From positions 1 to 19,445 of the forward strand of contig JACOXV010000052.1 in NCBI GenBank assembly GCA_016182225.1: 19,445 nucleotides of DNA, given 5' to 3'. The position numbers and the translations under genes are program-made. Positions 14,601-19,445 of this stretch are shown here, one piece after another (the first letter of the stretch is position 1; each line of letters opens with the position of its first letter). A model generated the notes under the pieces. That model saw only the letters and a program-made list of their open reading frames with translations. It ran no database searches and was not told where the DNA came from. The stretch is from Candidatus Levyibacteriota bacterium (GTDB lineage: Bacteria > Patescibacteriota > Microgenomatia > Levybacterales > UBA12049).

Positions 14601-14632
14601 TGCGGATGAGAGGACCCTCCACGCTTAACCAT
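14601..14632 (-). pseudogene. 3' half of a damaged tRNA-Leu-like gene
   Basis: The - strand reads ATGGT (14632-14628), then a T-stem GGAGG/CCTCT, then CATCCGC and A (14608-14601). ATGGT is complementary to the ACCAT of the 5' half at 14807-14811, and CATCCGC pairs with its GCGGATG. The T-loop is only GT where a TTCAAGT-like 7-base loop is expected, as if five bases were lost. It lies 8 bases downstream of the CCA of tRNA-Leu(GAG). Confidence 0.5.
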
Positions 14633-14640
14633 TATAAATT

Positions 14641-14730
14641 TGGTGCCGAGGACAGGAGTTGAACCTGCACGCCTTTTTAAAGGGCACAAGAACCTCAATC
14701 TTGCGTGTATACCAGTTTCACCACCTCGGC
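14641..14730 (-). tRNA. tRNA-Leu (GAG)
   Basis: A class II tRNA with a long variable arm: acceptor GCCGAGG/CCTCGGC, anticodon stem CAAGA/TCTTG around TTGAGGT (anticodon GAG), variable arm with GCCCTTT...AAAGGC pairing, T-arm GCAGG-TTCAACT-CCTGT. The CCA end is encoded (14641-14643). No promoter of its own is evident; the nearest tRNA-type promoter is upstream of the damaged 5' half at 14807-14838. Confidence 0.92.
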
Positions 14731-14806
14731 GCGATATCTGCGTGCTTACCCCTCCAAATTCGCTCTTTGAGCCACAGTTCAAATGATACTCCGGCGAAAA
14801 ACTAGA

Positions 14807-14838
14807 ATGGTGGGGTATACCAGTTTCACCACATCCGC
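14807..14838 (-). pseudogene. 5' half of a damaged tRNA-Leu-like gene
   Basis: The - strand starts GCGGATG (acceptor), then a Leu-type D-arm sharing 18 identical bases (GTGGTGAAACTGGTATAC) with tRNA-Leu(GAG), then ACCAT where the anticodon stem should be, followed by TCTAG. In standard numbering TAG falls on positions 34-36, suggesting Leu(UAG), although position 33 is C instead of T. After TCTAG the sequence leaves the tRNA pattern; complementary acceptor and anticodon-stem strands reappear at 14601-14632, beyond the intact tRNA-Leu(GAG). Confidence 0.55.
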
Positions 14839-14847
14839 GTAGGCTTT

Positions 14848-14876
14848 ATTTTATCATTCACTAAGAGGAATTAAAA
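14848..14876 (-). promoter_or_regulatory. tRNA-type promoter upstream of the Leu locus
   Basis: On the - strand TAAAAT (14848-14853) lies 9 bases before the damaged tRNA-Leu 5' half, with a weak TTTTAA (14871-14876) 17 bases upstream. The -10 is the same as that of the other tRNA promoters here, so it may drive the whole nested tRNA-Leu locus. Confidence 0.4.
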
Positions 14877-15172
14877 GAGTGCTCGTTTTTGGAAAAATTC
14901 GAACTCATTTCAGGGAAAATTGTTAATGTGTTAGCTCGGCTCCCTGCTGCGGCCTCGCTACTCCGGCGCGGCGCCCCCACCCGCTGCGCTTCCATTATTT
15001 TTTGCGCGCGCGATTTTTTCCCTCACTTCGTTCGAGCGAGGAAATGATTTTCTGGTGTTCTTACCCCGCCCGTTCGCGGACACAAAGAACTCTCCCTATT
15101 TTACCATGATTCTAACCTCAGGGCCGGAAAAGTTGGCAATAAAAATACCTCCCTTTATCAAACAAAACGAAT
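14877..15172. other. Gene-free stretch with a GC-rich patch
   Basis: I see no credible gene between the tRNA-Leu locus and the PfkB fusion. Within it, 14934-14993 is sharply GC-rich in an otherwise AT-rich window (repeated GCGGC, GGCGCGGCGCCC and CCGCTGCGC words). Then comes an alternating GCGCGCGCG at 15004-15012 flanked by six-base T-runs, and an imperfect hairpin at 15021-15041 (CCTC...GAGG with inner CT/AG). It could contain transcription-end signals for the - strand PfkB gene, but no T-run follows the hairpin in that direction. Confidence 0.5.
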
Positions 15173-16507
15173 TTATAAGGTCTTTAAAAATCCTAACGCC
15201 TCTCGAGTTGGCAAGGCTTCATACACCCCAAGCCTGGTGACTGTGAATGCCCCGACTTTGTTCCCCATTTCCATCGCCCTATCCAAATTTTTAGTCTCCA
15301 AATACTCAGTTACAAACCCCGCACGAAACGCATCGCCGGCGCCTGTTTCGTCAACTACTTTAACTTTTAACCCCGGAAAGTATTTAACCTTGTCTGACAA
15401 CAGCACCGCTCCTTTTTCGCCCAAAGTCACGATAACTGTTTTTGCACCTCGATCTCTTAACTTTTTAGCTGCTGTCTCAGCACCGGTTTGATCAGCTACT
15501 CTAACACTCGTCATGGCTTTTACTTCCACTTCGTTGCAACTCAAAAAATCAATTAAAGGATAAAGCTTGACGTTCAACGGCCTGGCTGTCGGCGCAGCGT
15601 CGCAAAAAATCATAATTTTTCTCTTGCTAAACTCTTTGATCGCGTACTCTACAATTTCCGGCAAAGGTTCGAAAGTAGTGTAAAAACAGTCAATTTTTAT
15701 TTCTCCTTTGTCCACTTTTGCCAACAAATCTTTAATTGTCTGACGGTTGATCTTAATATTGGCGTCTTCGTTAACAACGATCGTATTTTTGCCTTTTCGA
15801 TCAACATTGACCATCACAGTACCCGTGGGAATAAAACTGTCGGTATCGACAAAACTAAAGTCGATTTCTTCACGCTTAAAGATGTCTTTTAAACTTTCGC
15901 CGAAAAAATCATTGCCGGTTTTACCGATCATCCAAACTTTTTCCCCAAGGCGACTAATACCGATGGCCGTGTTAGTTGCCTTGCCACCAGGCATCAATTT
16001 TAGCCCTTCACTAATCACCACATCATCGACTTTGGGTATTTGCGGCACTTTAGTCACCAGGTCAATGTTTACTGAGCCTAAAACAACAATCTGCTTTGGA
16101 GACCAGCGTTTCGATTGGAGCGCGGCCTTGATCGCAAGGTAAAGGAGGCCGGTAAAATATTCGTGTTCAATGTACTTACCGTAATCAAGAATTTGAGACA
16201 AACACAGTACCGGTTTTTTGTATAAAAGCGCCAAAGTCATCTCGTGACCGACACGCAAGTCGTCAAAAGATGCTTCTACCACCAGACCGTCGGCGTTAAT
16301 GACTCCCTGACGGATAAATTGATAATGGATCCGTTCACGACTGCCATACTTTTTCAGATTCTCTGGTGTAAAAATCTCTTGGTACTCGCGACTTTTCTCG
16401 GCGCTTAAAACTTCCGCACCCGTTGATTCGATAATCTCAATAATGCGGCTATACTCCTTCTGGTATTTTTGCTTGCCCAAATATGGAGCAATAAAAAATA
16501 TTCTCAT
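15173..16507 (-). CDS. Nucleoside 2-deoxyribosyltransferase-like domain fused to a PfkB/ribokinase-like kinase
   Basis: 444 residues. Residues 1-105 look like the nucleoside deoxyribosyltransferase/DNPH1 fold: MRIFFIAPYL start, ERIHYQFIRQGVINADGLVVEAS (58-80) and GHEM (87-90) with E89 in the place of the catalytic Glu, then KKPVLCLSQ. Residues about 138-444 are a PfkB sugar kinase: GSVNIDLV (144-151), PGGKATNTAIG (173-183) and DETGAGDAF (386-394) with D392 as the expected catalytic base. A plausible joint job is to cleave a nucleoside or nucleotide at the glycosidic bond and phosphorylate the freed (deoxy)ribose; this is inference. The start at 16507 is preferred to the ATG 42 bases upstream because TATAAT lies 7 bases before it and the fold begins there. 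Confidence 0.82.
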   Translation of the reverse strand: MRIFFIAPYLGKQKYQKEYSRIIEIIESTGAEVLSAEKSREYQEIFTPENLKKYGSRERIHYQFIRQGVINADGLVVEASFDDLRVGHEMTLALLYKKPVLCLSQILDYGKYIEHEYFTGLLYLAIKAALQSKRWSPKQIVVLGSVNIDLVTKVPQIPKVDDVVISEGLKLMPGGKATNTAIGISRLGEKVWMIGKTGNDFFGESLKDIFKREEIDFSFVDTDSFIPTGTVMVNVDRKGKNTIVVNEDANIKINRQTIKDLLAKVDKGEIKIDCFYTTFEPLPEIVEYAIKEFSKRKIMIFCDAAPTARPLNVKLYPLIDFLSCNEVEVKAMTSVRVADQTGAETAAKKLRDRGAKTVIVTLGEKGAVLLSDKVKYFPGLKVKVVDETGAGDAFRAGFVTEYLETKNLDRAMEMGNKVGAFTVTRLGVYEALPTREALGFLKTL

Positions 16508-16514
16508 TACTTCC

Positions 16515-16543
16515 ATTATATCTTTTATCCTGTGATTTGACGA
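16515..16543 (-). promoter_or_regulatory. Promoter of the deoxyribosyltransferase-PfkB gene
   Basis: On the - strand TCGTCA (16538-16543), a 17-base spacer and TATAAT (16515-16520), with 7 bases to the ATG at 16507. This geometry supports the shorter start and a leaderless mRNA. Confidence 0.6.
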
Positions 16544-16685
16544 GAGCAATTGCCGTTGTTTTTCTCTTGGAAAATTTGTATAGTGTAATTGTAGTCAGAT
16601 GTTCCTTAAATTTTTGCGTTTTTCTTCATTCTTTTTTACGGCGGCTCTCGGCGAATTTGAATTTTCCTTTTGCAGCGCTGTCTGC

Positions 16686-16719
16686 GGAAGTGGGCGCAGC
16701 AAACGCTGCCCCCACTTCC
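16686..16719. repeat. Strong GC-rich hairpin downstream of tRNA-Leu(CAG)
   Basis: GGAAGTGGG and CCCACTTCC pair perfectly, followed after one mismatch by GCAGC/GCTGC around an AAAC loop, for 14 base pairs in all. It begins 17 bases past the 3' end of tRNA-Leu(CAG) on the - strand. It may terminate or define the 3' end of the tRNA precursor, but no T-run follows it in the - direction. Confidence 0.6.
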
Positions 16720-16735
16720 GACTCAATTTCCTTTT

Positions 16736-16822
16736 TGGTGCCCTGAGAGGGACTCGAACCCCCATGGTCTTACGACCACTAGCTTCTGAGACTAGCCTGT
16801 CTACCGGTTCCAGCATCAGGGC
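16736..16822 (-). tRNA. tRNA-Leu (CAG)
   Basis: A class II tRNA: acceptor GCCCTGA/TCAGGGC, anticodon stem CTAGT/GCTAG (one G-T pair) around CTCAGAA (anticodon CAG), variable arm TGGTC-GTAA-GACCA, T-arm GGGGG-TTCGAGT-CCCTC with one G-T pair. CCA is encoded (16736-16738). Confidence 0.93.
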
Positions 16823-16830
16823 GTAAGCGA

Positions 16831-16859
16831 ATTTTAGCAGAGTAGAGGGATATTAACAA
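16831..16859 (-). promoter_or_regulatory. Promoter of tRNA-Leu(CAG)
   Basis: On the - strand TTGTTA (16854-16859), a 17-base spacer and TAAAAT (16831-16836), ending 8 bases before the tRNA. It has the same form as the tRNA-Val and tRNA-Gln promoters. Confidence 0.6.
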
Positions 16860-16860
16860 T

Positions 16861-17103
16861 TTATCTTCTCCTGAGCGGTGAGGATCTTTTTGCTCTTCTA
16901 TCTTGAACCAACCAATAGTTTGGCACAGGCGCCCGATAAACGGTAATTGGTTCTGAAGTAGGTTGTAAAACATCAGGTATATGCAATTCAAAAATATCAG
17001 GAGGTATAGGGGCAATAGGTGATTCGTCTAAAACAAAAGATGGTCTGGTATCAGGAGTATCAGCCACATCTTTATAGTAATACACAAAAAATCCCTTTTG
17101 CAA
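16861..17103 (-). CDS. Possible small Pro-rich protein, unknown
   Basis: An 80-codon open frame with a TTG start at 17103, in a stretch with no other gene. The product has an aromatic N-terminus (GFFVYYYKD), a middle rich in proline and acidic residues (PIAPIPPDIFELHIPD) and a basic end (RRAKRSSPLRRR). The composition looks protein-like rather than random, but I recognise no family. No ATG is available and no SD is seen; TATAGA lies 8 bases before the TTG. Its 3' end overlaps no other gene but runs up to the tRNA-Leu(CAG) promoter. It could be spurious. Confidence 0.35.
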   Translation of the reverse strand: MQKGFFVYYYKDVADTPDTRPSFVLDESPIAPIPPDIFELHIPDVLQPTSEPITVYRAPVPNYWLVQDRRAKRSSPLRRR

Positions 17104-17127
17104 TATATACTTCTATATCTCTTTAGA

Positions 17128-17156
17128 TTGTATCAAGGCTATGCTTCTGGTAAAAT
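17128..17156 (+). promoter_or_regulatory. Promoter of tRNA-Gln
   Basis: TTGTAT (17128-17133), a 17-base spacer and TAAAAT (17151-17156). Transcription would start about 35 bases before the tRNA. Confidence 0.45.
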
Positions 17157-17197
17157 TAGGTAGAAACGAATTTAAGAAATTGATTGGTATTTAGTGC

Positions 17198-17268
17198 TGG
17201 GAGATCGTCTAACGGTAGGACGTAAGACTTTGGATCTTACTATCATGGTTCGAATCCATGTCTCCCAG
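17198..17268 (+). tRNA. tRNA-Gln (UUG)
   Basis: A compact 71-base cloverleaf: acceptor TGGGAGA/TCTCCCA with the U1-A72 pair characteristic of bacterial tRNA-Gln, discriminator G, anticodon stem TAAGA/TCTTA around CTTTGGA (anticodon TTG), T-arm CATGG-TTCGAAT-CCATG. CCA is not encoded. It is the only tRNA here on the + strand. Confidence 0.93.
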
Positions 17269-17313
17269 CTCTGAATATGAGTCGTCCGTTTATTTCGTTT
17301 TTAATCTAAACTC

Positions 17314-17351
17314 ATCAGCAAGCACGTGTGCCCTTCGCTGATCATCTTTTA
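17314..17351 (+). terminator. Possible terminator downstream of tRNA-Gln
   Basis: ATCAGC (17314-17319) pairs with GCTGAT (17337-17342), with an inner GCAC-GT-GTGC (17322-17331), and is followed by CATCTTTTA. The loop is irregular and the T-run short, so the call is tentative. Confidence 0.35.
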
Positions 17352-17361
17352 TGTCCTATAG

Positions 17362-17390
17362 TTGACATCCCACTCTTTGAGAAGTATAAT
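17362..17390 (+). promoter_or_regulatory. Consensus promoter of the JAMM-protein gene
   Basis: TTGACA (17362-17367), a 17-base spacer and TATAAT (17385-17390), all perfect consensus, 8 bases before the ATG at 17399. This again implies a leaderless transcript. Confidence 0.75.
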
Positions 17391-17398
17391 CCCTTCCT

Positions 17399-18619
17399 AT
17401 GATAGACCGATTTCAGGATGGTAAAAGCGAAGCTCTATTAACACAAGGAGTAGTTGGGGTACGCTTGTCAGATATAACTAGCGAAAGATTAACGGATATA
17501 ATTAAGATTTATGACAAGACAGTCGGAGGAGGAACTTTGCCAGAACCCAGAGAACGATATGCTAGATGGACGCCTGACTTTCTACCTGAATTACTTTCAG
17601 ATATCGACGGAGGAAGACATGAATTTTATTTTGGATCAATTATAAATAGAGATAGTAAGCTTTTGATCGTTGCTAGAGAACCTATTGATGATGGTGAAAG
17701 TATAGTTACTTTTACATTTGATGCTAACATTCTTAACCCATCAGATAAACAACGAGCACAAGCGCAACGATTAAGTAAGGAGTTTAAGAGATGCGTTAAT
17801 GAATATTTGATAGCAAATGATATTGGCATACTTCTGTCCACCGAATCTCCTGTTGTTGCTGAAACAGAAAGCTCCACAACTCAATTAGGAGATGCCTTGT
17901 TAGATACTGCTTACCTAAATAATAGGATTTACAGGGGCCCTGATAGGATTGATTTGGGTGAATTTAACGGTTGGATCGAAGCACTTATGACTTGGTCAAA
18001 TGAACATCCAGAAAGACACGAAGCAGGAGGGTTAATTTATACTTCTTTTCTCCAAGGAATAGTGGAGGCATCAGACTTAATTCCCGGATCAAAAAATAGA
18101 GTTAGTATTCCTCTACAAAAATCTTTTATAGATTACCAAATGTCTAAAATAAATATATTTTTTTCTGCAATCGGTGCAAATGCACATAGTCATCCAGATG
18201 GGTTTCCATTTACTCCTCGAGATTTTGTTGGAATACTATTAGGCAATAATGATCCCACCGCTGTAACAGCTGTTATCTTAATAGCACCAAGAGATAAATA
18301 CATAGCGTTTCGTGGTGAAAGAACACCAGCTATGTCCCGCGGTGAGGCAGAAATTGAAGCAGATCGAAGAACTGCCTATCTTCTAGAAAGGGTTGATTCT
18401 TGGCCAGATGCAAAAAGTTCTGAAATTCAAAGATATATTGCTTCTATAGTTGAATACGCGACATTTTTTCATCAAATGTGTCAAGATTGGGATCTACAGG
18501 TTTTTAGATGTAATAGAGACGAACAAGTGCTTAGCAGATTGACAAATGAACAGATGGGCACTGAAGCGCAAGAATTACTAAGACAAGCAACTAGAGTCAA
18601 AAGCGAAACACCGCTATAA
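17399..18619 (+). CDS. JAMM/MPN+ (JAB) metalloprotease-like protein
   Basis: 406 residues with an unrecognised N-terminal region (about 1-165) and a C-terminal region carrying a complete JAMM zinc motif: E208 in HEAGGLIY, H263-S-H265-P266 in NAHSHPDG, and T272-x-x-D275 in FTPRDF. The Glu-to-His distance of 55 residues and the HxHP...(S/T)xxD layout agree with known JAMM isopeptidases such as AMSH. Such enzymes cut isopeptide or peptide bonds after ubiquitin-like or sulfur-carrier proteins, and some bacterial members act in cofactor synthesis or defence. There is no signal peptide, so it acts in the cytoplasm. No ubiquitin-like or E1-like gene is visible in the window. Single-gene unit with a strong promoter; an unknown protein follows 100 bases later. 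Confidence 0.75.
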   Translation: MIDRFQDGKSEALLTQGVVGVRLSDITSERLTDIIKIYDKTVGGGTLPEPRERYARWTPDFLPELLSDIDGGRHEFYFGSIINRDSKLLIVAREPIDDGESIVTFTFDANILNPSDKQRAQAQRLSKEFKRCVNEYLIANDIGILLSTESPVVAETESSTTQLGDALLDTAYLNNRIYRGPDRIDLGEFNGWIEALMTWSNEHPERHEAGGLIYTSFLQGIVEASDLIPGSKNRVSIPLQKSFIDYQMSKINIFFSAIGANAHSHPDGFPFTPRDFVGILLGNNDPTAVTAVILIAPRDKYIAFRGERTPAMSRGEAEIEADRRTAYLLERVDSWPDAKSSEIQRYIASIVEYATFFHQMCQDWDLQVFRCNRDEQVLSRLTNEQMGTEAQELLRQATRVKSETPL

Positions 18620-18620
18620 T

Positions 18621-18678
18621 GAGTCTAGAGCTGTACGCTCAGCACAATCAGATTTCTTGAATTGTGCTTAATAGACTC
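18621..18678. repeat. Nested inverted repeats between the JAMM gene and the next gene
   Basis: GAGTCTA (18621-18627) pairs with TAGACTC (18672-18678), and inside it GCACAAT (18642-18648) pairs with ATTGTGC (18661-18667). The inner right arm overlaps the TTGAAT -35-like element and the outer arm ends one base before TATAAT. It could be a double operator or a structured 3' end for the JAMM transcript. Confidence 0.55.
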
Positions 18679-18685
18679 GTATAAT
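18657..18685 (+). promoter_or_regulatory. Probable promoter for the last gene
   Basis: TTGAAT (18657-18662), a 17-base spacer and TATAAT (18680-18685), 33 bases before the ATG at 18719. A TTGACA at 18699-18704 offers an alternative that would favour the later ATG at 18749. Confidence 0.5.
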
Positions 18686-18718
18686 GATATCCTAGTTGTT
18701 GACATTTAATTGCTGAAC

Positions 18719-19445
18719 ATGATTATTGCCGAGACTTTTGCAGGAAAAATGTCTGTAGTTGCTGAAGCCAGTGCCGGCGCAATATTTGGTGCAAATCCTC
18801 CGCGAGAATTTAGAAGCGTTAGGGAAGTTTCAAAAGATCGTGAGGAATCATATCGAAGTCCCCAAGCCTATTCCAACCCCCCCCTAGAGGCTTTAGAAAC
18901 GGAGATTATTGATTTGGCACTATGTTCTTATGATGGGGGAGGGTTAGATAAGCTTCCGTGGACTGATAAAAAATTTAGCCAGGGACTTCACCTGGCTGTA
19001 ATGGTCTCTTTTGCAGACATGCATAAAGCTCCGCTTCCTAAAGAATATTTTGTGCCTGAATTTTCTGAAGAATTTGTGGATAGAGTTATGGAAGTAGCCG
19101 ATCAAAAAAGACGGCAAATTACTTTATCTGAACAATTCAGAATTGCACTTGATCTTTCGGGGGGAAACATTCTTGGAGCAGCTGTTATAGCTCACGCAGG
19201 ATCAAGGGCTATTGCTCGCGGAAGCGATACTAGATTTGGTCAAAGACGATACAAAGAAAAAGATGTTATTAAGTGGCATAATTCTGTTGCAAACTTTGAG
19301 AACATTACTGAGGAGTACGATGACCCGCCAGGAGAAAACTACCATTTTTGGGGAACCTTCATAGCAGGATTATTATCTGAAACAGGAGATAGAACAAGAG
19401 ATAAAATTTTCAATCCTATTTATAGACAAATTTATACTAAAACTG
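18719..19445 (+). CDS. Unrecognised protein, 5' part (runs off the window)
   Basis: An open frame of 242 codons without a stop up to the window end. I recognise no family. The product looks soluble, with no signal peptide or clear membrane span. After a Ser/Pro-rich N-terminal part (about 1-60) it is mainly helical, with LPWTDKKFSQGLHLAVMV, a Phe/Glu-rich stretch (YFVPEFSEEFVDRV), LDLSGGNILGAAVIAHAGSRA and NYHFWGTFIAGLLSETGDR. The ATG at 18719 is used; an ATG at 18749 has AGGA four bases upstream and is a fair alternative. It follows the JAMM gene on the same strand with its own promoter. The two may be linked in function, but nothing in this sequence proves it. Confidence 0.65.
   Translation, partial: MIIAETFAGKMSVVAEASAGAIFGANPPREFRSVREVSKDREESYRSPQAYSNPPLEALETEIIDLALCSYDGGGLDKLPWTDKKFSQGLHLAVMVSFADMHKAPLPKEYFVPEFSEEFVDRVMEVADQKRRQITLSEQFRIALDLSGGNILGAAVIAHAGSRAIARGSDTRFGQRRYKEKDVIKWHNSVANFENITEEYDDPPGENYHFWGTFIAGLLSETGDRTRDKIFNPIYRQIYTKT

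Noticed and set aside
14597..14782. 61-codon open frame on the - strand over tRNA-Leu(GAG)
   Set aside because: It is a translation of the tRNA and its flanks, with no protein-like features.
14633..14806. Group I intron in the damaged tRNA-Leu
   Set aside because: The insert is about 174 bases and is largely filled by a complete tRNA-Leu(GAG); no room or motifs for an intron core were seen.
14802..14808. Amber-suppressor (CTA) anticodon in the damaged tRNA
   Set aside because: Only a shifted loop gives CTA, and its stem would not pair; standard numbering gives TAG.
15055..15240. Short + strand open frame at the 3' end of the PfkB fusion
   Set aside because: It overlaps the real - strand gene and has a GTG start without signals.
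16508..16549. Longer start for the deoxyribosyltransferase-PfkB fusion
   Set aside because: It would place the -10 TATAAT inside the coding region and add 14 residues before the first strand of the fold.
16599..16826. 75-codon + strand open frame across the hairpin and the tRNA-Leu(CAG) antisense strand
   Set aside because: Most of it lies in a structured hairpin and antisense to a confident tRNA.
1..19445. CRISPR array, transposase, IS ends or phage genes
   Set aside because: No regularly spaced direct repeats, transposase, integrase or phage-type proteins were seen.

Overview
The window looks like a chromosomal segment from a small-genome, AT-rich bacterium, most likely of the Candidate Phyla Radiation (Patescibacteria; Microgenomates is a reasonable guess). 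The reasons are low-GC, closely packed genes, many short single-membrane-span proteins of unknown family, and tRNA genes scattered singly, only some of which encode their CCA end. TGA is used as a stop, which argues against the Gracilibacteria/SR1 code. This assignment is inference from style and content; no rRNA or ribosomal protein gene is present.

Region 1 (1-9293, all + strand) is a copper and extracytoplasmic-thiol island. It opens with the 3' end of a CsoR-like copper repressor and continues with a DUF1573 protein, an unknown Cys-motif membrane protein, a CcdA/DsbD-like electron carrier, a DUF5676-like membrane protein, an anchored cupredoxin and a P1B-1 copper ATPase (CopA). A BlaI/CopY-type repressor and its M56 (BlaR1-like) membrane metallopeptidase follow, then a DsbA-like CPFC oxidoreductase, a His-rich anchored protein, a DsbD_2/TauE-like membrane protein fused to a cupredoxin, and a CopZ-like HMA chaperone. 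Two palindromes of the form TACA-N3-TGTA lie on the -10 elements of the blaI-like and dsbA-like promoters, so the repressor probably controls both its own operon and the thiol/copper operon.

Region 2 (9299-12515) has one convergent - strand membrane-anchored protein. After it come a cysteine-free cupredoxin, an NQR2/RnfD-like membrane domain fused to a ferredoxin-reductase-like flavoprotein, and a Nudix hydrolase.

Region 3 (12516-17398) is tRNA-rich: Phe(GAA), Val(UAC), Leu(GAG), Leu(CAG) and Gln(UUG). It also carries an SDR protein fused to two hotdog (FabZ-like) segments and a nucleoside-deoxyribosyltransferase-like/PfkB-kinase fusion. The intact tRNA-Leu(GAG) lies between the two halves of a second, damaged tRNA-Leu-like sequence. 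A short GC-rich patch and several hairpins are otherwise unexplained.

Region 4 (17399-19445) holds a protein with a complete JAMM metalloprotease motif, followed by nested inverted repeats around a promoter and an unrecognised protein that runs off the window.

A recurring regulatory theme is visible. First genes of transcription units have a -10 element only 7-9 bases before the start codon, implying leaderless mRNAs, whereas some internal genes have strong Shine-Dalgarno sequences. tRNA promoters use a distinct TTGTNN / TAAAAT form.
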